Shown here: piece by piece, positions 1 to 8,196 of the stretch
Position numbering within the stretch: position 1 is the stretch's first letter
Layout of the letters: each line of letters opens with the position of its first letter
Assembly (NCBI GenBank): GCA_021200395.1
Contig: JAJQGQ010000280.1
Location: 1-26,400, forward strand
DNA from: Erysipelotrichaceae bacterium
Lineage (GTDB): Bacteria > Bacillota_I > Bacilli_A > Erysipelotrichales > Coprobacillaceae
Direction of reading: 5' to 3'
DNA length: 26,400 bases
The notes under the pieces: generated by a model
Told to the model about the DNA's origin: nothing
What the model saw: the letters and a program-made list of their open reading frames with translations, nothing else
Databases searched by the model: none
Program-made: the position numbers and the translations under genes

Positions 1-1
1 A

Positions 2-220
2 AATTATTTTGCATTCATTAAAAAGCTACTATATATTTTGGTGGGAATTTAGGTTGTAACAAAGATTTTAGAACAATGTAGAAAGAATTTAGATGTTGGA
101 GACAAAATATGTATCGAAGCTAATCCTACAATAAGAAATAGAGAGTTTTATATAAGTTGTGGTTTAGAATATAAACCAGAAGAACAAGATGGTGTTTATA
201 TTTGGTTAGAGAATATATAA
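2..220 (+). pseudogene. GNAT acetyltransferase remnant, C-terminal part
   Basis: The frame ending in TAA at 218-220 encodes a stretch ending ...ILEQCRKNLDVGDKI then IRNREFYISCGLEYKP, which resembles the last strands of a GNAT N-acetyltransferase (acyl-CoA-dependent transfer to an amine), including the usual F-Y-x-x-x-G-[FL] segment. The same frame is interrupted by TAG at 50-52, and a neighbouring frame reads IYFGGNLG just where the acetyl-CoA-binding loop would be expected, so at least one frameshift or nonsense change lies near 45-60. The left window edge hides the beginning. The family call rests only on this C-terminal pattern. A second damaged GNAT gene follows directly, which supports local decay. 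Confidence 0.5.
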
Positions 221-238
221 AATATAGGAGTAAAACAA

Positions 239-682
239 ATGAATTTTCAAATTAGAGAATGTGAAATAACAGATGCATAGGCTATTCATGAATTAAATGC
301 CAAAGAACTAGGATATGATTATCCAGAAAATAAAACACAAGAAAAGATAACAAAAATTCTAGATAGTGCTAAAGATAAAATCTATGTTGCTGTAATTGAT
401 AGTAATGTTGTTGGCTATGTTCATGCAAATGACTATGATGTCATTTATGCACCACATATGAAAGATATTATGGGGATTGCTGTTTCAAGCAACTATCAAA
501 AAATGGGCATCGGTAAAGCATTATTGAATGCAGTTGAAGATTGGGCAATCAATACTGGTGCATGTGGTATTCGATTAGTTTCAGGAGTAACAAGAATAGA
601 TGCCCATGATTTTTATCGTCATTGTGATTATAGTGGAGATAAACAACAAATCAATTTTAAGAAAATGTTTTATCATAACTAA
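239..682 (+). pseudogene. GNAT acetyltransferase gene with premature TAG
   Basis: From ATG 239, behind a TAGGAG ribosome site at 225-230, the frame would give a 147-residue GNAT acetyltransferase, a normal length for the family. It is interrupted once, by TAG at 278-280 (codon 14), in the context ITDA-stop-AIHELN; related proteins commonly have a polar residue such as Gln there, so CAG to TAG is a likely single change. The rest is intact: GIAVSSNYQKMGIGKALL is the acetyl-CoA pyrophosphate loop (V-x-x-x-x-Q-x-x-G-[IV]-G), and AHDFYRHCDYSGDK is the C-terminal strand, where the usual Gly of G-Y is Asp. An internal start at 458 would leave only 74 residues and lose the N-terminal half of the fold. 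Nonsense pseudogene is most likely; a sequencing error or suppression cannot be excluded. Confidence 0.75.
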
Positions 683-704
683 ACTCAGAATTCACATAAG
701 TTTA

Positions 705-728
705 AAGACAGTTCATCTGTCTTTTTTT
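705..728 (+). terminator. Rho-independent terminator after GNAT remnant
   Basis: The hairpin AGACAG / CTGTCT (706-711 with 717-722) has a 5-nt loop and runs into seven T residues. It lies 23 bases after the acetyltransferase stop codon and separates that gene from the asparagine synthetase promoter. Confidence 0.85.
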
Positions 729-791
729 AACAAATTTTATAAGAATAATTTGGAAAATTAAAAATTTTATTAAATTAATTTAAAATTATTA

Positions 792-820
792 TTGCAAATA
801 AGAAAAAATTATTATATACT
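792..820 (+). promoter_or_regulatory. Sigma-A-type promoter of asparagine synthetase leader
   Basis: TTGCAA (792-797), a 17-bp spacer and TATACT (815-820) form a good housekeeping promoter. Transcription would start near 827, a few bases before the first paired segment of the T-box leader, as expected for that RNA class. Confidence 0.7.
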
Positions 821-834
821 AGTAACATCTTAAA

Positions 835-1090
835 AGCAGAGACGAGGAGAGTAGTCCTTGACAGATGTTTAAAGCGAGTTAGTGATGGTGAAAGTCTAAC
901 AACGGAGTCATTGTATGAAGAACACCTCTGAGCTGTCTACCGAAAGGCAACAAGTAGGCTAGAACGTCTTCAGCCATGTTACGGCTGGCGGGTATCGAGT
1001 ACTCTTTGAAGTATTTTCCGTACCATGTAACTCAATACGTTAGGTTATATTGGTCTGATACTCGCTTTATATTATGCGAGTTTTTATTTT
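835..1090 (+). promoter_or_regulatory. T-box leader, asparagine specifier AAC
   Basis: This untranslated leader carries the marks of a T-box riboswitch. Stem I is closed by CAGAG (836-840 region) with CTCTG (926-930). Its far loop holds GCGAG, then TGATGGTGAAAG between TTAG and CTAA arms (874-899). The specifier region reads GAAG-AAC-ACCTCTGAG, placing the asparagine codon AAC at 921-923. A stem II-like block (AGTAGG...GAACGTC...GTTACGGC, 953-985) follows. A terminator ends it: ACTCGC (1060-1065) with GCGAGT (1076-1081) and a T-run. The specifier matches the downstream gene. By the known mechanism, uncharged tRNA-Asn would favour read-through. I could not place a canonical AGGGTGGNACCGCG antiterminator sequence; TGGT at 1051-1054 is only a candidate for the acceptor-end contact. 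Confidence 0.92.
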
Positions 1091-1108
1091 TTAAGGGGGA
1101 AGAATTTT

Positions 1109-2695
1109 ATGTGTGGATTTTTAACAGTTGGTAGTGAAGAGTTTTCATTAGAAGTGTTTGATGATGCTTTAGGAGCGGTTCAAGGTAGAGGTCCAGATCA
1201 ATGTGGATATACTTATGGCTTAGGCAAAACTTGGGGATTTAATAGATTAGCCATTATGGATTTAACAAGTGATGGTATGCAACCATTTCAATATAGAGGA
1301 TGTATGTTGGTATGTAATGGTGAAATATATAACTATCCAGCTTTAAAAGAAAATTTAAAAAATGATTATAAGTGTTATAGTGGTAGTGATTGTGAAGTAT
1401 TGATTCCTTTATATTTAAAATATGGTATTGATGTAATGAGTCGTATGTTGGATGGTGAATTTGCATTAGTGATGTATGATGCTATGAATAAGAAAATGAT
1501 GGCAGCTAGAGATCCAATGGGTATTCGTCCAATGTTTTATGGATATAGTAATGATAAGAATGAAATATGTTTTGCTTCAGAGGCCAAAGCATTAATGAAG
1601 ATATGTCATGATATTATGCCTTTTCCACCAGGACACTATTATGATAATGGAGAGTTTGTTTGTTTTAATGATTTAAGTGATGTAAAATTGATTCATACTG
1701 ATAGCATTGAAGAGATTGCTTATAACTTACGTACAAAGTTAGAAAAAGCAGTGGAAAAGAGATTACAATCTGATGCTCCTGTAGGTTATTTATTAAGTGG
1801 TGGGTTGGATTCATCTTTGGTTTGTGCGATAGCTCAAAGAATGCATGATAAGCCTATTCGTACTTTTGCGATTGGTATGGACACTGATCCTATTGATTTA
1901 AAATATGCCAAACAGGTTGCTGATTATTTAGGTACCGATCATACGGAAGTTATTATGACTAAAGATGATGTGTTAGGTAATCTAAGAAAAGTTATTAAAG
2001 CCTTAGAAACATGGGATATTACAACTATTCGTGCGAGTATGGGGATGTTCTTATTATGTCAATATATTCATGAAAATACTGATTTAAAAGTTATTTTAAC
2101 CGGTGAAGTTTCAGATGAATTATTTGGTTATAAGTATACAGATTTTGCACCTAGTCCTGAAGCTTTCCAAAAGGAATCACAAAAACGTATTAAGGAATTG
2201 TATATGTATGATGTTTTAAGAGCAGATAGATGTATTTCTGCCAATGCATTAGAAGGTCGTGTTCCTTTTGCAGATATTGATTTTGTCGATTACGCTATGC
2301 GTATTGATCCTGCTAAGAAGATGAATACTTATGGTAAAGGTAAATATTTATTAAGACATGCTTTTGAAGGTTTGGATTATTTACCTGATGATATTCTATT
2401 TAGAGAAAAAGCTGCATTTTCTGATGCAGTAGGACATTCTATGGTTGATTATTTAAAGGAATATGCTGATAGTTTATATACAGATGAAGATGTTATAAAG
2501 GCTAAAGATAAATATCCATATTGTTCACCTTTTACGAAAGAATCATTATTATATCGTGATATCTTTGAAGAATATTATCCTGGTCAAGCAAAATGGATTA
2601 AAGATTTCTGGATGCCTAATAAAGAATGGGAAGGATGCGATGTTGATGATCCTAGTGCTCGTGTTCTTAAAAATTATGGTGATAGTGGAAAATAA
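1109..2695 (+). CDS. asnB: Asparagine synthetase, glutamine-hydrolysing
   Basis: This cytoplasmic enzyme makes asparagine from aspartate, ATP and glutamine. The 528 residues have the two-domain layout of E. coli-type AsnB (about 550). An N-terminal class II glutamine amidotransferase domain begins MCGF, where Cys2 becomes the N-terminal nucleophile after Met removal, with NGEIYN at 70-75 and RDPMGIRP at 134-141. A C-terminal synthetase domain follows with the ATP pyrophosphatase P-loop SGGLDSS at 230-236 and a later EGRVPF segment. The start is fixed by AAGGGGGA at 1093-1100 and by the need for Cys at position 2. It is a single-gene unit between its own promoter and terminator. The Asn T-box leader upstream supports both the product and control by tRNA-Asn charging. 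Confidence 0.96.
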   Translation: MCGFLTVGSEEFSLEVFDDALGAVQGRGPDQCGYTYGLGKTWGFNRLAIMDLTSDGMQPFQYRGCMLVCNGEIYNYPALKENLKNDYKCYSGSDCEVLIPLYLKYGIDVMSRMLDGEFALVMYDAMNKKMMAARDPMGIRPMFYGYSNDKNEICFASEAKALMKICHDIMPFPPGHYYDNGEFVCFNDLSDVKLIHTDSIEEIAYNLRTKLEKAVEKRLQSDAPVGYLLSGGLDSSLVCAIAQRMHDKPIRTFAIGMDTDPIDLKYAKQVADYLGTDHTEVIMTKDDVLGNLRKVIKALETWDITTIRASMGMFLLCQYIHENTDLKVILTGEVSDELFGYKYTDFAPSPEAFQKESQKRIKELYMYDVLRADRCISANALEGRVPFADIDFVDYAMRIDPAKKMNTYGKGKYLLRHAFEGLDYLPDDILFREKAAFSDAVGHSMVDYLKEYADSLYTDEDVIKAKDKYPYCSPFTKESLLYRDIFEEYYPGQAKWIKDFWMPNKEWEGCDVDDPSARVLKNYGDSGK

Positions 2696-2718
2696 GATGG
2701 TCAAAAGGCCATCTTTTT
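2694..2718 (+). terminator. Terminator after asnB, possibly bidirectional
   Basis: AGATGGTC (2695-2702) pairs with GGCCATCT (2707-2714) across an AAAA loop with one G-U pair, followed by a T-run. The stop codon of asnB overlaps the first base. The other strand also ends in a T-rich tract, so it may stop the convergent esterase gene as well. Confidence 0.85.
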
Positions 2719-2735
2719 CTTATATACTAGAAATA

Positions 2736-3644
2736 CTATTTTGACTGTTTAAATAACCAATCTCTTACATTTCTAATTTTGTATGCGTGATCAAAGGAAT
2801 ACATATGTTCTACTCCTCTACTATTTTCATCAACGTCATCTGGTAATACACTACCTTTTTTCCAACTTATAAAATTGGCATGATATCCCTTAGAAATCAC
2901 ATCATCAATTAATTCATTTATTTCATTATTTGATGCTTTAGCATCAAGTATTTCTTCAGCATAAGCAACATGATCCTTATTAAACATTATCTTCACATCT
3001 TCCATGCCTTTAGATGCTTTCTTATCTCCTTGAGCTGAAAAATAGAAAAACTTTTGATTTTCTAACGGTTGCAAAATATCTGTATTCCATTGCCCATCAA
3101 CATAAATACTTGCCGCAAATAAATCAGGATGAGTACCATTTAAATATAACGCCGTCATGCAACCCATAGACTGCCCTGTTATATAAAGTCTATTAGTATC
3201 AATATTATAATCTTTCTGTATAATTTCCAACAAATTTAAGGTTGCATCAACATAGCTAGTTACTTTATCTTTACCGTTCAATATATTTTCAGGATATTCA
3301 GGTGCAACAATAAAACAAGGATGTTTTCGTTGCTCTTCTTTTAAAGCCCATACAACAGCGCCATATCCTTGTGTAAGAGCAACTTTTGTATCTTCCCCAA
3401 CAACACTAGCATCTATCATAAATAAAACTAATGGATATGCTTTTGAATCATTATAATTTTCTGGAATAAATATGTTATATGAAAATTTTCTGCCTGTTTT
3501 TATATCACTATAATCTATTTGATTAAATTTACTTACCGTTTCATCTAAAATTAATTGCAATTCTACATCATTACTTTTATCGATTAATCCATGGTTTCTA
3601 TTTTTTGACATTGCTTTAAAAGCCCTTGTACTATTTTCTTCCAT
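2736..3644 (-). CDS. Alpha/beta-hydrolase, esterase-like
   Basis: A 302-residue serine hydrolase of the alpha/beta fold, resembling the esterase D / polyhydroxybutyrate-depolymerase-like group. The nucleophile elbow GQSMG places Ser at residue 159; SAQGD supplies a likely acid (Asp207) and SFDHAYK the catalytic His (about 286), in the expected order. IFIPENY...YPLVLFMIDAS is the strand pair leading to the oxyanion region. I see no signal peptide, so it is probably cytoplasmic. A TTG 18 bases upstream is also in frame, but ATG 3644 follows GTGAGGT (complement of 3649-3656) at proper spacing and is preferred. It starts 24 bases after the aldo/keto reductase stop, so the two are probably co-transcribed. 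The substrate cannot be read from sequence. Confidence 0.82.
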   Translation of the reverse strand: MEENSTRAFKAMSKNRNHGLIDKSNDVELQLILDETVSKFNQIDYSDIKTGRKFSYNIFIPENYNDSKAYPLVLFMIDASVVGEDTKVALTQGYGAVVWALKEEQRKHPCFIVAPEYPENILNGKDKVTSYVDATLNLLEIIQKDYNIDTNRLYITGQSMGCMTALYLNGTHPDLFAASIYVDGQWNTDILQPLENQKFFYFSAQGDKKASKGMEDVKIMFNKDHVAYAEEILDAKASNNEINELIDDVISKGYHANFISWKKGSVLPDDVDENSRGVEHMYSFDHAYKIRNVRDWLFKQSK

Positions 3645-3668
3645 TTTTACCTCACTTTCCAAAATTTC

Positions 3669-4508
3669 CTATACAATATCTAAATATGTTTTATTTTTTG
3701 GTGCTGGAAATTCTTGATCAATCATATCTAGTTCTTCATTAGTTAATATAACATTTAAAGCTTTTGCATTTTCTAATACATGTCTAATATTACCACTTTT
3801 CACAATAGCTATAATATTTGGTTTTCTAATTACAAAAGCCAACATAATTTGTGGTACAGTTGCTTGATGATTGATAGCTATTTGATTAAGTACTTTATTT
3901 TGATAAAGATTCTTCCTTAACTTACCACCATGTGCAATCGGACAATAGGCCATAATAGGAATATTATGTCTTTCATGCCAAGGAATCAAATCATATTCAA
4001 TGCCTCTTGAAGCTACGTGATATAAAACTTGATTGATTGCACATTGATTTCCATTAGGAACTTTCCATAACTCTTCCATATCATCTGTATCAAAATTAGA
4101 AACACCCCAAGCTTTAATCATACCCCTACTTTTTAATTCTTCCATACACTCTACCGTTTCTTTTAAAGGAACACTACCTCGCCAATGCAACAAATACAAA
4201 TCCAAATAATTGGTATTCAATCTTTTAAGTGATTCTTCTAAGCTTATAAATATATGATTTCTACCTGCATTATGTGGATATACCTTAGACACCAAATACA
4301 AAGATTGTCTATCAAAACTCTTTATGGCATCACCTATCAATATTTCCGACAATCCTTCTCCATACATTTCGGCTGTATCTATAACATTTAACCCATTCTG
4401 GATACCTGTTATAATAGCCTCTTTTTCTTGTTGATAAGTATGTGGATTTTCACCTATATACCATGTTCCTTGTCCAATTTGAGGAAGTTCTTTGTTATTA
4501 ATTTCCAT
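3669..4508 (-). CDS. Aldo/keto reductase
   Basis: A 279-residue NAD(P)H-dependent oxidoreductase of the aldo/keto reductase superfamily, a cytoplasmic TIM barrel that reduces aldehydes or ketones. All four members of the catalytic tetrad are visible: Asp44 and Tyr49 in DTAEMYGEG, Lys75 in VSKVYP and His108 in LLHWRG. WGVSNFD and the IVKSGN segment, which contacts the cofactor phosphate, are in their normal places. The open frame extends 45 codons further upstream, but that part runs through the terminator and into the preceding gene. ATG 4508, behind TTGGTGAT, gives the normal family N-terminus (ELPQIGQGTW). A hairpin lies between it and the YaiI-like gene, so it may have its own promoter. 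Substrate unknown. Confidence 0.9.
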   Translation of the reverse strand: MEINNKELPQIGQGTWYIGENPHTYQQEKEAIITGIQNGLNVIDTAEMYGEGLSEILIGDAIKSFDRQSLYLVSKVYPHNAGRNHIFISLEESLKRLNTNYLDLYLLHWRGSVPLKETVECMEELKSRGMIKAWGVSNFDTDDMEELWKVPNGNQCAINQVLYHVASRGIEYDLIPWHERHNIPIMAYCPIAHGGKLRKNLYQNKVLNQIAINHQATVPQIMLAFVIRKPNIIAIVKSGNIRHVLENAKALNVILTNEELDMIDQEFPAPKNKTYLDIV

Positions 4509-4534
4509 GTTTATCACCAACATTATTGTAACAT

Positions 4535-4560
4535 AAAAATAGAACCTAAGTTCTATTTTT
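4535..4560. terminator. Perfect 11-bp hairpin terminator after YaiI-like gene
   Basis: AAAAATAGAAC (4535-4545) and GTTCTATTTTT (4550-4560) form an 11-bp perfect stem with a 4-nt loop. On the minus strand it ends in five T residues and overlaps the stop codon of the YaiI-like gene (4546-4548), so it probably ends or attenuates transcription before the aldo/keto reductase. Confidence 0.8.
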
Positions 4561-4989
4561 AAGCTTTCTATTAAGATTTGCAATAAAATTATTTGTGGTT
4601 TGAACTGTTCTTTTTTTAGGACCTTTAAGGTGAGTTTTTTCATGTGAATGTCGGGCCTTAGCAGATTGATAACGAGAATTGATATAAAAGTCTATATTAT
4701 CTTTATCTAAAGTTTTACCTGAAATATGCATAACCTGTACATTTTTTGAAATGAGTAATGATGCCAACCCATAGTCTTGAGTAATAACCAAATCATCTTT
4801 TTGACTATCATTAAACAATCTCATATCAACACTATCATTACCAACTTCACAATAAATTGTTTGGAAATAATCATCATTCAATTGATGAGCATAATCAATA
4901 TAAACAATCATTGGTATACCATATTTTTTTGCTAAATCCTTTATTTGAGCTATATCTGGACATCCGTCACCATCTACAAGTAATCTCAT
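4546..4989 (-). CDS. YaiI/YqxD family protein (UPF0178, DUF188)
   Basis: A 147-residue protein of the widespread but poorly characterised YaiI/YqxD family, related in fold to PIN/NYN-type nucleases. The N-terminal DGDGCP motif (D-x-D-x-C-P) and the later VITQDYGLASLLI segment are family hallmarks. The C-terminal part (RHSHEKTHLKGPKKR) is basic, which would suit nucleic-acid binding, although activity has not been shown for the family to my knowledge. Its ATG overlaps the rhomboid stop codon in an ATGA tetranucleotide, indicating translational coupling. A strong hairpin overlaps its own stop codon. It is the last gene of a three-gene overlapping set. Confidence 0.9.
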   Translation of the reverse strand: MRLLVDGDGCPDIAQIKDLAKKYGIPMIVYIDYAHQLNDDYFQTIYCEVGNDSVDMRLFNDSQKDDLVITQDYGLASLLISKNVQVMHISGKTLDKDNIDFYINSRYQSAKARHSHEKTHLKGPKKRTVQTTNNFIANLNRKLKNRT

Positions 4990-5561
4990 ATAAATCCCAT
5001 CAGCAACAAAAATACAACTGCCACAATACCACCAACCAAGCCACCAATATGTCCAGTTTTTGAAATATCTTTATTAATAAATGTATAAACAAGATTAATC
5101 AATATCACATATAAACCACTCATAAGCCATGATAAATAAGGTCCCCTTATCAATATTCCCAAAGCTATCATAGCGCCAAAGAAACCATAAACCACTCCGC
5201 TAGCACCAATAGTTAAAGTATAATAAGATAATTCATGCATTTGTGTAGATATATATGTTATGAGCATACTAATAATCATACTTACAATAATAAGATACAA
5301 ATAACCTACAGTTCCTAATATATATTCAAAACTACTGCCTAATACATACATCGAATACATATTCATCAACAAATGAATAAAATCAACATGAATAAAATGA
5401 CAAGTAATAAAACGCCAGTATTCATTATTTTCATCAATAGCAGGCATATAAAATCCACCTAAGCGCATTGCACTATCATATTTATCATCATGACTTATAA
5501 AATTGATATATGCCCAGACAATAACACATATAACAATATAAATATTAGTTATCAATAACAC
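4986..5561 (-). CDS. Rhomboid-family intramembrane serine protease
   Basis: A 191-residue polytopic membrane protein with the rhomboid signature. HFIHVDFIHLLMN (residues 55-67) is the H-x-x-x-x-H-x-x-x-N segment of transmembrane helix 2, GASG places the catalytic Ser at 121, and GHIGG places the catalytic His at 171. Rhomboids cut substrate helices inside the membrane. The proposed start is GTG at 5561 behind AAGGGTGGTGA; a TTG six bases further in is an alternative. The frame overlaps the end of the upstream Ig-like protein gene by 17 bases and the downstream YaiI-like gene by 4. The neighbouring single-span membrane protein is therefore a natural candidate substrate or partner, but that is inference only. 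Confidence 0.9.
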   Translation of the reverse strand: MLLITNIYIVICVIVWAYINFISHDDKYDSAMRLGGFYMPAIDENNEYWRFITCHFIHVDFIHLLMNMYSMYVLGSSFEYILGTVGYLYLIIVSMIISMLITYISTQMHELSYYTLTIGASGVVYGFFGAMIALGILIRGPYLSWLMSGLYVILINLVYTFINKDISKTGHIGGLVGGIVAVVFLLLMGFI

Positions 5562-6330
5562 TCACCACCCTTGTTTCTTCTGTTACATTACCAGCGCTAT
5601 CACTAACGCTATATACTATCTCATAAACTCCTACAATATGAGTATTAATCACACCATCTACTTCTATATCACTAGTAATCCAGCCATCTGTTTCATCATA
5701 AGCACTAACACCTTCTAACTCATCGAAAGTATCACCTAATTGAATCGTTACATCCTCTATACCATAAATAATTGGTGGGGTCGTATCATTAGATAAAACA
5801 GTAATTTTAACTCTTAATGATGTTGATTGGTTTCCATGTTCATCTATCACAATAATTCGTTCCACATGAGAACCACTTGTATAATATGTTTTAGATTCAC
5901 TTGTTTCTTGTGTATCTTCATCAATAAAATAAGCTGTTGTTTCAGAATTATCTTCAACATCTATAAGATCTGCTGCATAAATAGTTTCTCCTATAGCTAT
6001 TTCCCAAGTTACTTGTTTTAAAACAACTTTTGGTTGCACTGTATCAACAACAACAATTTCAAATGTCTCTACTTGTGAATAATAGGTTGCAGTAGCGATG
6101 TAAGTCCCCACCTCATAAGAAACATTAGACAAATCCAACACCACTTCTGCGAGTACAGAATCTGTAGCATTGACATATTCACTAGCTTCAGTGGGAATTT
6201 TTTCACCATATTGAAAAGTGAAGGTATTTCTTTTAAGCTTCATTGGTGAAATATGCGTTGCTAAATAAATAAGACCAACATCAACAATTACAAAAAAACT
6301 TAAGATTGTTAGTATAATTTTATTATGCAT
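5545..6330 (-). CDS. Membrane-anchored protein with Ig-like (DUF5011-type) domains
   Basis: The 261-residue product starts with a short basic N-terminus and a hydrophobic helix at about 5-25 (IILTILSFFVIVDVGLIYLA). No lipoprotein Cys or obvious signal-peptidase site is seen, so it is probably a signal anchor with the C-terminus outside. The remainder is beta-rich. The last 75 residues (TPPIIYGIEDVTIQLGDTF to VYEIVYSVSDSAGN) are a clear DUF5011/Cry22-type Ig-like domain with the usual D-x-x-G-N ending. Two weaker repeats precede it, at roughly 40-95 and 100-180. The start is supported by AAGGAGGTGA seven bases upstream. It is the first gene of the overlapping set with the rhomboid and YaiI-like genes. 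Function unknown; adhesion or cell-wall contact is plausible. Confidence 0.82.
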   Translation of the reverse strand: MHNKIILTILSFFVIVDVGLIYLATHISPMKLKRNTFTFQYGEKIPTEASEYVNATDSVLAEVVLDLSNVSYEVGTYIATATYYSQVETFEIVVVDTVQPKVVLKQVTWEIAIGETIYAADLIDVEDNSETTAYFIDEDTQETSESKTYYTSGSHVERIIVIDEHGNQSTSLRVKITVLSNDTTPPIIYGIEDVTIQLGDTFDELEGVSAYDETDGWITSDIEVDGVINTHIVGVYEIVYSVSDSAGNVTEETRVVSVIDN

Positions 6331-6534
6331 TATTTCACCTCCTTGTAATACTATAACACATCCATATGAAAATTGTATGATAAATGTTAAAAAAATTAAG
6401 CCTTAGTTCAATCATATCATTCTTATCTTATTCTAATAAAAAAATAACAAGATAACATAAAAATATTATTTTTAATAGTTTTATAATTCATAAAAATATG
6501 GTAAACTATTGAATATAAATTGGAGGTACAACCT

Positions 6535-8196
6535 ATGGATAAAGAAATCAACAAAAATTTTATTGAAAAAATTATTGATCAAGATTTAAAGGAAGGAAAA
6601 TATACAAAAATAGCGACTCGTTTCCCTCCTGAACCAAATGGTTATTTACATATTGGGCATGCGAAATCAATTTTATTAAATTATGGATTGGCCCAAGAAT
6701 ATAATGGTATTTTTAATTTAAGATTTGATGATACAAATCCAACTAAAGAAAAGACTGAATTTGTTGAAAGTATTATTGCTGATGTTGAGTGGTTAGGGGC
6801 CAAATATGATGGTGAAGTAAAATTTGCATCAAATTACTTTCAAGACATGTATGAAGGTGCTATTAAATTAATAAAAAAAGGAAAAGCATATGTTTGTGAT
6901 TTAAGTGCTGAGGAAATAAAAGAATATCGTGGAACACTTACTGAACCAGGTAAAAATTCTCCTTATCGTGATAGATCAATTGAAGAAAATTTAGATTTAT
7001 TTGAAAGAATGAAAAATGGTGAATTTGAAGATGGTTCTAAAGTTTTACGTGCAAAAATTGATATGAGTTCTCCAAATATTAATATGCGTGATCCTGTTAT
7101 CTATAGAATTGCTAGAATGACGCATCATAATACAGGGGATGAATGGTGTATTTATCCAATGTATGATTATGCACATCCTATCGAAGATGCTGTTGAAGGT
7201 ATTACTCATTCAATTTGTACTCTAGAATTTGAAGATCATAGACCTTTATATGATTGGGTTGTTCAAGAATTAGAATATGAACATCCACCGAAACAGATTG
7301 AATTTGCGAAACTTTATTTAACTAATGTTATCACTGGTAAACGTTATATTAAACGCTTAGTAGATCAAGGTATTGTTGATGGTTGGGATGATCCACGTCT
7401 TGTCACTATTGCAGCCTTAAGAAGAAGAGGTTTCACACCTGAATCATTAAAGGATTTTATGGAATTGGTTGGTGTCGCTAAGAGTAATTCTTCAGTTGAT
7501 TATGCAATGTTAGAATATTGTATTAGAAATGACTTGAAACCAAAAGCTCCAAGAGTTATGGCTGTTTTAGATCCTATTAAATTAGTTATTGATAATTATC
7601 CTGAAGATCAAGTTGAATATTTAGATGCTCAAGTTAATATGGAAAATCCTGAACTTGGTGTTAAGCAGGTACCTTTTGGAAAAGAATTATGGATTGAACG
7701 AGAAGACTTCATGGAAAATCCACCTAAAAAATATTATAGATTATTCCCAGGTAATGAAGTTCGTTTAATGAATGCTTATTTTGTTAAATGCGTTGATTTT
7801 GAAAAAGATGAAGACGGAAATGTGACTGTTGTTCATTGTACGTATGATCCTATCACAAAGAATGGTACTGGTTTTACAGGAAGAAAAGTCAAAGGCACAA
7901 TTCAATGGGTTCCTGTTAAACAAGCTAAAAAAGTGACTGTAAGATTGTATGAAAACTTAGTAGATGAAGAAAAAGGTGTTTATAATGAAGATGGCAGTGT
8001 TAATCTTAACCCTAATTCATTAACAGTTTTAGATAATTGTTATATAGAACCTTCTATTGAAGAATATAAACCTGGTGATTCTTTCCAATTTGTTAGAAAT
8101 GGATATTTCTGTATCGATACAAAAGATTCAACTGAAGGTCATCCTGTCTTTAATAGAATTGTATCACTTAAAAGTTCATTCAAATTACCAAAATAG
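6535..8196 (+). CDS. glnS: Glutaminyl-tRNA synthetase
   Basis: A 553-residue class I synthetase charging tRNA-Gln with glutamine. PPEPNGYLHIGHAKS holds the HIGH motif (39-42), FDDTNP is the GlnRS/GluRS active-site segment, and GWDDPRLVTIAALRRRGFTPES is characteristic of GlnRS; the C-terminal half carries the two beta-barrel anticodon-binding domains. The KMSKS-equivalent loop reads NVITGKRYIKR rather than the VMSKRK of E. coli. ATG 6535 follows GGAGG (6522-6526) at eight bases, so the in-frame TTG at 6520 is rejected. The gene is monocistronic and ends in a strong terminator. Direct charging by GlnRS would make the indirect Glu-tRNA-Gln route dispensable, but the rest of the genome is not visible. 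Confidence 0.95.
   Translation: MDKEINKNFIEKIIDQDLKEGKYTKIATRFPPEPNGYLHIGHAKSILLNYGLAQEYNGIFNLRFDDTNPTKEKTEFVESIIADVEWLGAKYDGEVKFASNYFQDMYEGAIKLIKKGKAYVCDLSAEEIKEYRGTLTEPGKNSPYRDRSIEENLDLFERMKNGEFEDGSKVLRAKIDMSSPNINMRDPVIYRIARMTHHNTGDEWCIYPMYDYAHPIEDAVEGITHSICTLEFEDHRPLYDWVVQELEYEHPPKQIEFAKLYLTNVITGKRYIKRLVDQGIVDGWDDPRLVTIAALRRRGFTPESLKDFMELVGVAKSNSSVDYAMLEYCIRNDLKPKAPRVMAVLDPIKLVIDNYPEDQVEYLDAQVNMENPELGVKQVPFGKELWIEREDFMENPPKKYYRLFPGNEVRLMNAYFVKCVDFEKDEDGNVTVVHCTYDPITKNGTGFTGRKVKGTIQWVPVKQAKKVTVRLYENLVDEEKGVYNEDGSVNLNPNSLTVLDNCYIEPSIEEYKPGDSFQFVRNGYFCIDTKDSTEGHPVFNRIVSLKSSFKLPK

Noticed and set aside
1254..1466. Antisense reading frame inside asparagine synthetase
   Set aside because: Composition is that of a complementary-strand shadow, with no ribosome site or family resemblance.
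4509..4643. 45-codon N-terminal extension of the aldo/keto reductase
   Set aside because: It runs through a terminator hairpin and the end of the YaiI-like gene, and the family N-terminus begins at ATG 4508 with its own ribosome site.
6380..6490. A/T-rich inverted repeats such as AAAAATATTATTTTT between the Ig-like gene and glnS
   Set aside because: Low-complexity AT sequence makes such matches expected by chance; no supporting context. A weak extended -10 (TGGTAAACT, TAAACT at 6502-6507) may be the glnS promoter.
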